Shown one piece after another: positions 46,713 to 55,453 of a stretch of DNA of 64,000 nt. The number at the start of each line of letters is the position of its first letter. The stretch's first letter is position 1. The translations under genes were made by a program, and so were the position numbers. The stretch is from Bacillota bacterium (GTDB taxonomy: Bacteria; Bacillota; Clostridia; Clostridiales; Clostridiaceae): positions 165,739 through 229,738 of the forward strand of contig JAJXWH010000002.1 in the NCBI GenBank assembly GCA_021781745.1. The letters run 5' to 3'. The notes under the pieces are model-generated. The model saw only the letters and a list, made by a program, of their open reading frames with translations. It was not told the DNA's origin and searched no databases.

Positions 46713-46742
46713 AATTCTACATTCATATATAGGATTTATTTT

Positions 46743-47333
46743 TTATTCAGTCTCATACGCATTAACTATCCTTTGAACTAGTTTTTTTATAACACTAGCT
46801 TCTGCTATTAATGATAAAACTAATAGGAATATTTTTATTCTTTCTTTATCTTTTTCTTTTAAATCAAAATTCTTTATTAATTCCTCTAACTTGTTTTCAT
46901 GAGCCAATGATGTAGCTAAATAATCATCAAAACTTTCTTTTTGGATTTGTATAAAGGTTTTATATGTTTCCTCCCATGATAAAATATCATCGCTTCTATC
47001 GTTGATTTCATTAAACGCAAGCCTGAAAACCTTTTTAATTTCTTCCGTAGTTAAAAGAGGCCTCATATAACTAAGCAACACTAGCTGTATTAAGTGCATT
47101 TTAGTATATCCTCTTTTTTTACCGTCCTCTGGCTTAGTTATAACTTCACTTTTAGTATAATTTTGAACTATATTATTAGTAAACTTTTCATCTATAAATT
47201 TATCATTCAAATAATCAATTACTTGGGACAAAAACAAATCATACTTTGGAAAATCTTCATAAGATATTGAACTATTCTTAGACATTTCCTCTGCTAATTC
47301 TTTTATATAATTTGAATCAAAACTCTTTTCCAT
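46743..47333 (-). CDS. DUF1836 protein, putative DNA-binding
   Basis: A 196-aa soluble protein whose central part (TKPEDGKKRGYTKMHLIQLVLLSYMRPLLTTEEIKK, here about residues 66-101) is the DUF1836 signature. Members have a predicted MerR-like winged helix at this point and are common in clostridia, sometimes near sporulation or stress genes; no target is known. A C-terminal hydrophobic helix (IKIFLLVLSLIAEASVIK) is amphipathic rather than a clear membrane segment. Ribosome binding site AGGTG. Confidence 0.75.
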   Translation of the reverse strand: MEKSFDSNYIKELAEEMSKNSSISYEDFPKYDLFLSQVIDYLNDKFIDEKFTNNIVQNYTKSEVITKPEDGKKRGYTKMHLIQLVLLSYMRPLLTTEEIKKVFRLAFNEINDRSDDILSWEETYKTFIQIQKESFDDYLATSLAHENKLEELIKNFDLKEKDKERIKIFLLVLSLIAEASVIKKLVQRIVNAYETE

Positions 47334-47725
47334 TTCTATGCACCTATACTTTCCCCTTTTAAATAAATTATATAGTAACTAGCAACTGTTTACAAGTTAA
47401 TTTAAACATCATTACATAAAATTTGTCTTTTGTAATTTTAAGTTCTCCTAAAGCCACTAAAATTATACGATATATTTAATTTCAAAAAATAATTCTCACA
47501 AAAATATCTAATTTATGTAATTGATCGACATCATCACTTACATTATTTCTATTTTTTCAAAAGTTTAAAATTTACTTATATTCTTATTCTTGTAATTTTA
47601 ATTTTAAAATCATGAATATATTTTGAAATTAAAAATTGATATATCCTTACTTAACCCTTGAAACTAGTAATAATTTATTAATTTATTTATTTAAGTTAAT
47701 ATTATACTTTTAAAAATAAATACTC
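47334..47725. other. AT-rich divergent gap upstream of abrB
   Basis: About 390 bases between the DUF1836 start and the first abrB promoter; very AT-rich, no ORF, RNA gene or strong hairpin recognised. It should hold the DUF1836 promoter. Confidence 0.4.
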
Positions 47726-47754
47726 TTGACTTTTCTAAAATATGGTAGTATATT
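47726..47754 (+). promoter_or_regulatory. abrB promoter P1
   Basis: TTGACT (47726-47731), 17-base spacer, TATATT (47749-47754). Would give a leader of about 130 nt before abrB. Confidence 0.6.
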
Positions 47755-47817
47755 TTATGTAAGATGTTTATTAAAGTTGAAATTTGTAATTTCTTATAAA
47801 TAAAAGCGAAATATCCA

Positions 47818-47846
47818 TTGACTTTATATTACATACTTGGTAATAT
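47818..47846 (+). promoter_or_regulatory. abrB promoter P2
   Basis: TTGACT (47818-47823), 17-base spacer, TAATAT (47841-47846); start near 47853, leader about 37 nt. Same -35 and spacer as P1. Confidence 0.65.
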
Positions 47847-47858
47847 ATCATAGTAGAA

Positions 47859-47865
47859 TGTCGAA
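47859..47865. promoter_or_regulatory. Spo0A box after abrB P2
   Basis: TGTCGAA is a perfect 0A-box core, about six bases after the P2 start point. In B. subtilis Spo0A~P represses abrB from boxes just downstream of its promoters; the same arrangement is seen here. Confidence 0.65.
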
Positions 47866-47889
47866 TCATGGAATTAGGAGGAATTTTTT

Positions 47890-48135
47890 ATGAAATCAAC
47901 AGGTGTAGTTAGAAGAGTAGACGAATTAGGAAGAATTGTTATTCCTATAGAACTTAGAAGAACTTTAGATATTGCTGAGAAGGACGCATTAGAAATTTAT
48001 GTAGACGGCGAGCAAATAATTTTAAAGAAATATGAACCAGCTTGTATTTTCTGTGGAGATGCAAGAGACGTAATCAACTACAAAGGTAAAAACATTTGCA
48101 CTAAGTGTCTAGACGAAATTAAGACTAATAAATAG
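47890..48135 (+). CDS. abrB: AbrB-family transition-state regulator with zinc-ribbon tail
   Basis: An 81-aa DNA-binding regulator. The swapped-hairpin N-terminal domain (TGVVRRVDELGRIVIPIELRR) is nearly canonical; the C-terminus carries CIFCG and CTKC, a zinc-ribbon-like pair typical of clostridial AbrB and absent from the Bacillus protein. In solvent-forming clostridia AbrB paralogues delay sporulation and solventogenesis. Neighbours on the other strand, rsmI and trmN6, repeat the gene order next to abrB in B. subtilis. It has two promoters and a Spo0A box; ribosome binding site AGGAGG. Confidence 0.94.
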   Translation: MKSTGVVRRVDELGRIVIPIELRRTLDIAEKDALEIYVDGEQIILKKYEPACIFCGDARDVINYKGKNICTKCLDEIKTNK

Positions 48136-48181
48136 AATTTACACACTTAAATTCCCTATTATCAAATAAATTTAAATTTTT

Positions 48182-48221
48182 AAATAGACTATCTCAAGAG
48201 TTAATTTGAGATAGTCTATTT
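48182..48221. terminator. Bidirectional terminator between abrB and rsmI
   Basis: AAATAGACTATCTCAA and TTGAGATAGTCTATTT form a perfect stem with a 7-base loop, with T or A tracts each side, between two convergent genes. Confidence 0.85.
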
Positions 48222-48291
48222 AAAATAATTTCTATTACATCCCATGCATATCATTTGTTTCTCAGAAACAACTTATACAATTTTATGCTTG

Positions 48292-49137
48292 CTAAATGTT
48301 TGTTGAGAACTTATAAACTTCACTCTTCGGTAATTCCCTATCTTTAGCTACAAGCTTTATTGCTTCTTTCTTATTAATACCATCATTTATATATTTCAAT
48401 ATATGCTCTTCAATAGATAAATTAACCCATATTTCCTTTTGTTCTTCTTTTATTTCTTCAATGTTTTTTCCTTCCAAGACAAGTACAAATTCACCTCTTG
48501 GCTTATTTTTTAAAAAATATTCTATTGCCTCCTTCAGCGTTCCTCTATATATTTCCTGATACATCTTAGTTAATTCCCTACACACGGCTATTTTTCTATT
48601 ACCAAAAGACTCCATTAAAAATGTTAAAGTATCTAATAACCTATGCGGTGCTTCATATATTATAATAGTTTCTTGACTCATCATAAGATCATTTATTATA
48701 TTTTTTCTCTCTTTATTTTCTCTAGGCAAAAATCCTCTAAATAAAAACTTTGTAGTATCTAAACCTGAATAAACTAAAGCTGTAGTTATTGCTGTTGCTC
48801 CAGGCAATACTTCAAAGTCAATCATTTGTTCGATACATCTTTGTACTATTATACTTCCAGGATCCGAAATTCCGGGTGTTCCAGCATCAGATACCAACGC
48901 AACATTTTTTCCCTCCATGAGCAAATCTATAATTTTATCACTTCTAATTTGTTCATTAAATTTATGGTAACTTAATAGAGGCTTTTTTATTCCAAAATGA
49001 TTTAGCAATTTCAGTGTTTGCCTAGTATCCTCAGCTGCTATAATATCAACTTCCTTTAATGTCTCTAATGCTCTTAATGTAATATCTTTTAGGTTTCCAA
49101 TAGGAGTTGGTACTAAATATAACTTTCCACTATTCAT
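48292..49137 (-). CDS. rsmI: 16S rRNA (cytidine1402-2'-O)-methyltransferase
   Basis: Methylates the 2'-O of C1402 in 16S rRNA with SAM (281 aa). Family motifs LYLVPTPIGNLKDIT, AAEDTRQT, SDAGTPGISDPG and GEFVLVLEGK are all present. It is coupled with the upstream trmN6: its ribosome binding site GGAGG lies within the last codons of that gene, one base apart. The C-terminus has a short helix-turn-helix-like extension. Confidence 0.95.
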   Translation of the reverse strand: MNSGKLYLVPTPIGNLKDITLRALETLKEVDIIAAEDTRQTLKLLNHFGIKKPLLSYHKFNEQIRSDKIIDLLMEGKNVALVSDAGTPGISDPGSIIVQRCIEQMIDFEVLPGATAITTALVYSGLDTTKFLFRGFLPRENKERKNIINDLMMSQETIIIYEAPHRLLDTLTFLMESFGNRKIAVCRELTKMYQEIYRGTLKEAIEYFLKNKPRGEFVLVLEGKNIEEIKEEQKEIWVNLSIEEHILKYINDGINKKEAIKLVAKDRELPKSEVYKFSTNI

Positions 49138-49138
49138 A

Positions 49139-49888
49139 TTATATCCTCCAATATATTGAGTCTATTTCCCTGGTATACTTTCCATTATCATCATAAACAT
49201 ATAATGGCGCCTCCCATTTTAAATAAGCCCCGCCATCTCGCTGGCCTTCGACCAACACAATATTAGGAGCCTTTCCTAACTTAGGGTGAATCATTCTTAT
49301 TCTTTTAGGCTCTATTCTATATTTTCTCATTAATGTAATTATATCTGCTAGCCGCTCGGGTCTGTGTACCATAAAAATCCTCCCATTGTCTTTTAGCAAA
49401 ATTCTCGAAGCAGATATTACATCCTCTAGATTACATAATATTTCATGCCTAGCTATAGCCAGCTTATCATTTGGATTAATAATTCCAGAACTATTTAGCT
49501 TATATGGAGGATTTACCGTAACCACATCAAATTTGTCGAGTTGTTTTAAAAAATCTTTATTCTTCAAGTCTTCATGCAAAAAATGAATTTTTTCTTCTAA
49601 TGAATTTAATTTTGCGCTCCTTTTAGCCATATTGACCATATCCTCTTGTATTTCTAATCCATATATACTTTGAGGCTCATATTTACCATAGATAAGAAAT
49701 GGAACTATCCCTGTTCCTGTACATAAGTCTATTACTTTGTGTTTATTTTTTATAGAAGCAAAATCAGATAATAAAACAGCATCTATTCCAAATTTGAATC
49801 CATCCTTTTTTTGAATTAAGTTCAAGCCTTTAAGTTGCAAATCATCTAATGTTTCATCTTCTTTTACATATTCCAGTCCGCTACTCAT
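49139..49888 (-). CDS. trmN6: tRNA1(Val) (adenine37-N6)-methyltransferase-like (YabB/TrmN6)
   Basis: A 249-aa SAM-dependent N6-adenine methyltransferase. DLCTGTGIVPFL is the SAM loop and NPPY (in VTVNPPYKL) the catalytic motif for amino-group methylation. Together with rsmI and abrB it forms the yabB-yabC-abrB neighbourhood of Bacillus, here without the GIY-YIG gene yazA. The modified tRNA is inferred from E. coli YfiC. Confidence 0.9.
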   Translation of the reverse strand: MSSGLEYVKEDETLDDLQLKGLNLIQKKDGFKFGIDAVLLSDFASIKNKHKVIDLCTGTGIVPFLIYGKYEPQSIYGLEIQEDMVNMAKRSAKLNSLEEKIHFLHEDLKNKDFLKQLDKFDVVTVNPPYKLNSSGIINPNDKLAIARHEILCNLEDVISASRILLKDNGRIFMVHRPERLADIITLMRKYRIEPKRIRMIHPKLGKAPNIVLVEGQRDGGAYLKWEAPLYVYDDNGKYTREIDSIYWRI

Positions 49889-49990
49889 ATTATTCTTCCT
49901 TTACTTTTAATGTATTAAACAACATTCTTTATAATTCAATAAATTTTATCCTTAGCCACATATTTCACATTATAACATCGCAAATTAAAT

Positions 49991-50024
49991 AAAAAAAGCC
50001 CTTCTGTATGAATACAAAAGGACT
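49991..50024 (-). terminator. Terminator after the NlpC/P60 gene
   Basis: Minus strand AGTCCTTTTGTA-TTCA-TACAGAAGGGCT followed by seven T. Confidence 0.85.
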
Positions 50025-50065
50025 GAAATTTAAATCAGATATTAACAACTAATTTCTTATGTTTA

Positions 50066-51304
50066 CTAATTAAGAACTCTTCTTGCTGCATAAAAACTAT
50101 ATACCGGCGCTACTTTAACTACATCACCTGTTTGTGGCGCATTAATCATTTGACCGTTACCAACATATATTCCAACATGGCCTGGATGTGTAAAAACTAA
50201 ATCTCCTGGTTGAAGTTGGTCTTGGTTAACTGGTTGTCCAACATTTATTTGTGAATATGTTGTTCTTGAAATATCAATTCCCGCTGCATGTTCGTATACA
50301 TATTGAGTAAATCCTGAACAATCAAAGCTGTCTGCGCCAGTTGCACCCCATACGTAAGGCTTTCCTAATTGTGCATATGCTTCATTTAATATAGCTTGTG
50401 CATTTCCTGCTGACGGCACGGATACTGAACCTGATCTTCCTCTACTTGGTGTTGCTGCTCTAGCTTCAGCTGCTTTCTTTGAAGATATAATTGCTTTTGC
50501 TTTCTCAATTTTATCATTAATTTCTGAAATGACAATATCACTTTTAATTTGATTATCTCTAATACTTCTTAATTGAGTAATTGCCGATTGGAGATCTGCA
50601 GTCGAACTATTAGAATTACTAATAACATCAAACTGAGATTGCACAGTTTGTCTTTCTAATTGTGATAAATATTGTGCGTCAAAGTTCTTCTTTTCATCCT
50701 TGGCTTGGCTTATTAATGCCTCTTCTTCTTGTTTCTTTCCATCTAACTCATCTAAACTAGTTTTTATTTCTTGATTGAGCTTGTCTATTTCTGACTTTTT
50801 GTCTTGTAAGGATTGAATCTTATTATTTAATTCATCTTTTTTATTTACAATATCTTCTATAGCAGATTTATCTTTTCCAATAATTTTACTTACTGCCTCT
50901 GCTCTAGAAAAGAAATCACTTGTTGATTCTGATTCAAGTAAAAAATTTAAATAACTAAATTCTAAATCACCTGACATATACATCGCTTTAACTCTTTGAC
51001 CTAAAGCTAAATCTAATGTATTAATATCTTTTTTGCATTGATCAATATCCTTAGTAGTGCTATCAATAACATTATTAATATTTGTTATTTCTTTTTTATT
51101 TTTATCTACTGTTGTTTGTAACGGCTCTATTTGCATATCTAAATCGTAAATTTTATTCTGGATGTCTGATATCTTGTTTTCAATTTCTGCATATTTCTGC
51201 CTCGAATCACTTAATTGCTGATTATCTGGCGTGGCAAACGCTGGTACCGAACTACCTATAACGATTACTGTAGCTAACGTAACAGCTAGAATTCTGCTTC
51301 TCAT
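50066..51304 (-). CDS. Secreted NlpC/P60 peptidoglycan hydrolase with coiled coil, CwlO-like
   Basis: A 412-aa exported DL-endopeptidase that cuts stem peptides. Signal peptide (about 1-24, ending PAFA), a long coiled-coil region (about 30-215) as in CwlO/PcsB, a serine/alanine linker (about 270-295), and the P60 domain with catalytic Cys in FDCSG, His in HVGIYVG and polar third residue near MINAP. CwlO-type enzymes are activated by FtsEX through the coiled coil; ftsEX is at 27.0-28.6 kb. Odd: the ATG has no ribosome binding site close by; GGAGGAGGG lies about 24 bases upstream, with no in-frame start between. Confidence 0.93.
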   Translation of the reverse strand: MRSRILAVTLATVIVIGSSVPAFATPDNQQLSDSRQKYAEIENKISDIQNKIYDLDMQIEPLQTTVDKNKKEITNINNVIDSTTKDIDQCKKDINTLDLALGQRVKAMYMSGDLEFSYLNFLLESESTSDFFSRAEAVSKIIGKDKSAIEDIVNKKDELNNKIQSLQDKKSEIDKLNQEIKTSLDELDGKKQEEEALISQAKDEKKNFDAQYLSQLERQTVQSQFDVISNSNSSTADLQSAITQLRSIRDNQIKSDIVISEINDKIEKAKAIISSKKAAEARAATPSRGRSGSVSVPSAGNAQAILNEAYAQLGKPYVWGATGADSFDCSGFTQYVYEHAAGIDISRTTYSQINVGQPVNQDQLQPGDLVFTHPGHVGIYVGNGQMINAPQTGDVVKVAPVYSFYAARRVLN

Positions 51305-51561
51305 TAATAATCGGTCTTTGAAAACCTTCCCTCCTCCATTATTCTAAATTACTACATAATTATATCACTTTCAGTAAATATGAACAATTCGGTTATTGGG
51401 CGAATATTTAATTTATCCTAATAATATATATATATCGTCCAAAATCCCCTCTTTTTCTAAGTTATTCTTTAAATTTCTTATTTTAGCCATTTTAAACCTT
51501 TACACTTACTGTAATAACCTCCTAATTACAATATTATTTGAACTATTGTATATCAAAAATA

Positions 51562-51590
51562 TTGACATTCACTGCACTTATATATATAAT
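51562..51590 (+). promoter_or_regulatory. Consensus promoter of tRNA-Pro
   Basis: TTGACA (51562-51567), 17-base spacer, TATAAT (51585-51590): an exact sigma-A consensus, 11 bases before the tRNA. Confidence 0.9.
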
Positions 51591-51601
51591 TAAATATGTT
51601 C

Positions 51602-51678
51602 TCGGGGTGTGGCGCAGATGGGAGCGCGCGTGGTTTGGGACCATGAGGTCGCAGGTTCAATCCCTGTCACCCCGACCA
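51602..51678 (+). tRNA. tRNA-Pro (anticodon UGG)
   Basis: A 77-nt tRNA: acceptor stem CGGGGTG/CACCCCG, anticodon stem CGTGG/CCATG with loop TTTGGGA (UGG), T arm GCAGGTTCAATCCCTGT, and encoded CCA. Single gene with its own promoter and terminator. Confidence 0.97.
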
Positions 51679-51703
51679 AATATTTTTGATGCAACTTTAG
51701 CAG

Positions 51704-51731
51704 CTTAAGGAAAAATCCTTAAGTTTTTTTA
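51704..51731 (+). terminator. Terminator after tRNA-Pro
   Basis: CTTAAGGA-AAAA-TCCTTAAG followed by a T run. Confidence 0.9.
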
Positions 51732-51946
51732 TTTTATAATAAAAAACTATAGTTTTATATTATTATATTTCAATTACGACTTTATATCAAGAAATAATTG
51801 TTTAAAATGTAATTTTAATACTTACAGACTTTATGTTGAACTCATACCTATACTTAAATATTCTATCATCAATATATAGTTAATTTTTTATTAATAGTAA
51901 ATATCTGCATGATAAAATCATAAAAAAGATATCTAGGAGGTGACTC

Positions 51947-52591
51947 ATGTTAACTGACATAAAGGGAGTAATATTTGACTTAGATGGAACGCTTGTTGAT
52001 TCCATGTGGGTTTGGACTCAAATTGATGTTGATTATCTTAATATAAAAGGATACTCTATGCCAGAAAATTTAAGAGATGAAATTGCACACTTGAGCTTTC
52101 ATCAAACAGCTGTCTATTTTAAAGACAAGTTCAACATTAAAGATTCCATAGATGAAATATTAAATGACTGGCACAATATGGCATACAATCATTATGCAAA
52201 TAACGTAAAATTAAAAACTGGAGTAAAGGAATTTTTAGATTACTTAAATTCTTGTAATATTAAAATTGCTTTAGCTACAAGTAATTCAATTCCACTGCTT
52301 GAAGCTTGCTTAAACAATAATAGAATCTATGACTATTTTGATTCAATTACGACTACTGATGAAGTTGTTAATGGCAAAAATTGTCCCGATGTATATTTAC
52401 TAGCATCTAAAAAGTTAGGAATAGAACCAGAGCATTGCTTAGTATTTGAGGACATCCTTACTGCTATACAAGGTGCAAAGGCTGCTAATATGAGAGTTAT
52501 CGCAGTAAATGATAGCGAGTGTACAAATTCAAAGGAAGAGCTTCTTAAATATGCAGATAAATATATTGATTCGTTTAAAGAATTGTTATAG
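51947..52591 (+). CDS. HAD-superfamily phosphatase (beta-phosphoglucomutase-like)
   Basis: A 214-aa hydrolase of HAD subfamily IA. Motif I FDLDGTLVDS gives the nucleophile Asp, motif II is LATSN, motif III K near NGKNCPD, and motif IV VFEDILTAIQGAKAA. A helical cap lies at about 18-85. The substrate cannot be told; such enzymes act on sugar phosphates or nucleotides. Single gene with AGGAGG and a terminator after it. Confidence 0.88.
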   Translation: MLTDIKGVIFDLDGTLVDSMWVWTQIDVDYLNIKGYSMPENLRDEIAHLSFHQTAVYFKDKFNIKDSIDEILNDWHNMAYNHYANNVKLKTGVKEFLDYLNSCNIKIALATSNSIPLLEACLNNNRIYDYFDSITTTDEVVNGKNCPDVYLLASKKLGIEPEHCLVFEDILTAIQGAKAANMRVIAVNDSECTNSKEELLKYADKYIDSFKELL

Positions 52592-52654
52592 TTTTTAAAA
52601 TTTCATAATTTAGCACTAGCTCAAAAGCTATATTTATGTAATTATTAAATAGCA

Positions 52655-52713
52655 AGAAAGTACTCTTCTGCTACCATTACTTAAGGTAATGCTATTAAAA
52701 AGAGTACTTTTTC
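52655..52713. terminator. Terminator between HAD gene and foldase gene
   Basis: AAGAAAGTACTCTT pairs with AAGAGTACTTTTT around a second hairpin, CATTACTTAAGGTAATG; T runs on the plus side, between convergent genes. Confidence 0.8.
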
Positions 52714-52758
52714 TCTATAGTATAATCAAAAGCCTGTTTTCAGCTTATTAAATATTAA

Positions 52759-53505
52759 TTATTTTCTTTCAACTCCATATTTTGCTTCTAATTCTTTTAT
52801 CATATCTTCATATTTTTTATGTTGATTTTGCTTTATTAGTTGATCTAAAACATTATCTTTTACTTCATCAAAACTCTTAGTTGATGCTTCATTTTTTTCA
52901 TCTACTAATATTAAATGATATCCAAATTGAGTTTTAACTGGTTCAGTAATTTCTCCTATTTCTGCTGTAAAAGCTGCTTCTTCAAATTCAGGAACCATCT
53001 TTCCTCTTGAGAACTCACCTAAGCTTCCACCTTGCATGTTAGATGGACACATTGAATATTTCATTGAAGCATCACCAAAAGATATTTTACCACTTAAAAT
53101 TTCTTCTTTCGCTTTATTAGCTTCTTCTTCTGTTTCAACTAATATATGTCTTGCCGAAACTGTTTCTGGTTTACCAAAAGCTTCTTTATTATCTTCATAA
53201 TATTTTTTAACTTCATCATCTGTAACAGTTATATCACTTAGTATTTTATTAACAGCCATTGAAGTTATTACTTCTTTAGATATATTCTCCATTGCATCTT
53301 TATATTCTTGAGTTTTATCTAAACCTATTTCTTTTCCAAACTTATTCATTAATTCAAATGAAATTAATTGTTCTGTTAATTGTTTTCTCTTTCCTTCACT
53401 TTGCAAAGCTACTCTTTGTTCTTCAGGATATCTAGAGATTATTGCATTTAAGTCTTTTTCAGTTATTTCGTTTCCAGCTACAACAGCTAATACCTTATTT
53501 TCCAT
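52759..53505 (-). CDS. Parvulin-type peptidyl-prolyl isomerase, no signal peptide
   Basis: A 248-aa protein with an N-terminal SurA/PrsA-like helical domain (VLAVVAGNEITEKDL, residues 5-19, to about 110) and a parvulin domain (about 115-205: SARHILVETEEEA, FGDASMKYSMCPS, GGSLGEFSRG, FGYHLILV). Unlike PrsA it has no signal peptide or lipobox, so it should act in the cytosol as a folding helper. Related genes are frequent in clostridia. Start follows AAAGGAG. Confidence 0.9.
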   Translation of the reverse strand: MENKVLAVVAGNEITEKDLNAIISRYPEEQRVALQSEGKRKQLTEQLISFELMNKFGKEIGLDKTQEYKDAMENISKEVITSMAVNKILSDITVTDDEVKKYYEDNKEAFGKPETVSARHILVETEEEANKAKEEILSGKISFGDASMKYSMCPSNMQGGSLGEFSRGKMVPEFEEAAFTAEIGEITEPVKTQFGYHLILVDEKNEASTKSFDEVKDNVLDQLIKQNQHKKYEDMIKELEAKYGVERK

Positions 53506-53640
53506 GTTAATTCTCCTTTATGTATTTATTATTTTTTTTGCATTTATTATATACCATTTTAACAGTATCTACCGCTTCTAACAATAATATAACTAAATAA
53601 AATTGAAATTAGATGCATTGTACATAAAATTGTAATAAAA

Positions 53641-53649
53641 TGCTATAAT
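53641..53649 (+). promoter_or_regulatory. Extended -10 promoter of ung
   Basis: TGC-TATAAT is an extended -10 without clear -35. The predicted start near 53656 lies after the first in-frame ATG (53654), which argues for translation from 53666. Confidence 0.55.
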
Positions 53650-53665
53650 AAGTATGGGTGATGTT

Positions 53666-54343
53666 ATGTCGGAAATATTAAAAAATGATTGGAATAATTA
53701 TTTAGAATCTGAATTTAAGAAAGATTATTATATTAATCTAAGAAGATTTCTAGTGAATGAGTATAATTCAAAAATTATCTATCCTAATATGTATGACCTT
53801 TTTAACGCATTACATTTTACACCGTATAGTAATGTTAAAGTCGTTATACTAGGCCAGGACCCTTATCACGGACCAAATCAAGCACATGGATTAAGTTTTT
53901 CAGTTAATCCTGGTGTTAAAGCTCCACCATCCTTAATTAATATCTATAAAGAGCTGCATACAGATTTAGGCTGCTACATTCCAAACAATGGCTATTTAAA
54001 AAAATGGGCCGATCAAGGAGTTTTATTGCTTAATACAGTGCTTACAGTTAGAGCTGGAGAAGCTAATTCTCATAAAAATAAAGGCTGGGAGGAATTTACC
54101 ACTAAAGTTATCGAAGTATTAAATGATAAGGAAACTCCTGTAGTTTTTATTCTTTGGGGTAGTAATGCTATTTCGAAAACCAGCTTGATAACTAATCCAA
54201 AACATTATATTATTAAATCTGTTCATCCTAGTCCATTATCAGCTTCAAAAGGCTTCTTTGGCAGTAAACCATTTTCAAAAACAAATGATTTCTTAATTTC
54301 AACAAATCAAAAACCAATTGATTGGCAAATTGAGAATATATAA
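53666..54343 (+). CDS. ung: Uracil-DNA glycosylase, family 1
   Basis: Removes uracil from DNA to begin base excision repair (225 aa). Motif [18 protein letters not shown] holds the catalytic Asp, [12 protein letters not shown] and FILWGSNA follow, and [13 protein letters not shown] is the leucine-loop that enters the DNA. I start at 53666, not the ATG four codons earlier, given the promoter position and GGTGAT just upstream. Confidence 0.96.
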   Translation: MSEILKNDWNNYLESEFKKDYYINLRRFLVNEYNSKIIYPNMYDLFNALHFTPYSNVKVVILGQDPYHGPNQAHGLSFSVNPGVKAPPSLINIYKELHTDLGCYIPNNGYLKKWADQGVLLLNTVLTVRAGEANSHKNKGWEEFTTKVIEVLNDKETPVVFILWGSNAISKTSLITNPKHYIIKSVHPSPLSASKGFFGSKPFSKTNDFLISTNQKPIDWQIENI

Positions 54344-54446
54344 AGATTATAAGATAGACATAGAATACAAATTTTTAGTATGGATTCTAAAATATAATCT
54401 TCGAGCTTTCAATTCTCAAGCTTTATTATTAAAAGGGGGATATTTT

Positions 54447-54857
54447 ATGGAGTATAAATTTACTCATGGTAACAAGGAGTACATATTGACTAAAGAAAAT
54501 TGTGACGGAATATTTTTTGAAGATGAAAATGAGGTAACAGGCTTATCAAAAGATATGATACTAAATGCTTTAAATGAAGGTGAAGAAATAAGTTTTTCAA
54601 ATGAGTATTATGCAGATAAATGCTCTTGCAATACACAGGAACAAATAAATAAATCTTATCGTTATTTTGAATACCACTTCTACATTTATACAAAAAATAA
54701 TGAATACATCATAAATACTATTAGTAATGAATATAAAAACACATCTTTTAATAAACTTTTCGGGTTAGGAAAAATTGATGATAGTTACATAGTTAGTGTA
54801 ACTGTATGCCCTAATTGTGGTACCTACTCATTATATGTGGATCAATGTACTGTTTAG
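54447..54857 (+). CDS. Small clostridial protein with C-terminal cysteine pairs (DUF3785-like)
   Basis: A 136-aa acidic protein with no signal or membrane segment. It has CSC near residue 55 and CPNCG...VDQC at the end, suggesting a zinc site. The pattern matches what I recall as DUF3785 of clostridia, but the name is tentative and no function is known. The start at 54447 follows AGGGGGA; the longer frame upstream lacks a binding site. It follows ung by 103 bases and may be co-transcribed, with a terminator after it. Confidence 0.6.
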   Translation: MEYKFTHGNKEYILTKENCDGIFFEDENEVTGLSKDMILNALNEGEEISFSNEYYADKCSCNTQEQINKSYRYFEYHFYIYTKNNEYIINTISNEYKNTSFNKLFGLGKIDDSYIVSVTVCPNCGTYSLYVDQCTV

Positions 54858-54887
54858 TTAACATTAATAAATGATACTATATAAAAA

Positions 54888-54938
54888 ATAAATAACATTT
54901 GAATATAAATCTTATCTTTATACTCAAATGTTATTTAT
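54888..54938. terminator. Terminator after the DUF3785-like gene
   Basis: ATAAATAACATTTGA pairs with TCAAATGTTATTTAT around an AT-rich 21-base loop, 30 bases after the stop. Confidence 0.6.
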
Positions 54939-54959
54939 AATATCTATTACAAATATTAT

Positions 54960-54989
54960 AAAAAAGCACTAACGTGTGTTAGTGCTTTT
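54960..54989 (-). terminator. Terminator of the 5S-tRNA-Phe unit
   Basis: Minus strand AAAAGCACTAAC-ACAC-GTTAGTGCTTTTTT, directly after the tRNA. Confidence 0.9.
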
Positions 54990-54994
54990 CATTA

Positions 54995-55070
<76 letters not shown>

Positions 55071-55076
55071 ATCTTA

Positions 55077-55192
55077 CCTGGCAACGTCTTACTCTTCCAC
55101 ACAGTCTCCCGTGCAGTACCATCAGCGCTGTAGACCTTAACTTTCCTGTTCGGAATGGGAAGGCGTGTTACCTCTACGCCATCATCACCAGA
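55077..55192 (-). rRNA. 5S ribosomal RNA, free-standing
   Basis: About 116 nt on the minus strand beginning TCTGGTGATGATGGCG and ending GTTGCCAGG, with the universal CCCATTCCGAACAGG loop. No 23S or 16S sequence lies upstream; instead a promoter is directly in front. Exact ends are set by the terminal helix and could be off by one or two bases. Confidence 0.95.
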
Positions 55193-55202
55193 TACAAGTA
55201 GT

Positions 55203-55231
55203 ATTATATCGAGATATAGATATTATGTCAA
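55203..55231 (-). promoter_or_regulatory. Consensus promoter of the 5S-tRNA-Phe unit
   Basis: Minus strand TTGACA (55226-55231), 17-base spacer, TATAAT (55203-55208), predicted start near 55196, only about four bases before mature 5S. Confidence 0.9.
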
Positions 55232-55453
55232 CATATTTTTCAAAACTTTTTCCAACAAATTATTTTCAAAGCAAAATTATACTCTCCATGTGCTACATAT
55301 TAAATCAAAAATTATCTCTATTATACATCTTGCTAATAAACCAAAAAGAGAGGTATGCATGTACACCTCTTCTTTCTAATCAGGTTGAGCATATATGTAA
55401 AATGTAAGCAATTCTATACTTAAATTTCTTTTTTATATGCAAAAATAGATTCT

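Noticed and set aside
53654..54343. ung starting at 53654
   Set aside because: The extended -10 predicts transcription start at about 53656, after this ATG; the ATG at 53666 has a suitable GGTGAT.
55077..55400. Truncated rRNA operon with 23S end before the 5S
   Set aside because: The sequence upstream of the 5S has a consensus promoter and then AT-rich DNA; no 23S-like sequence is seen.
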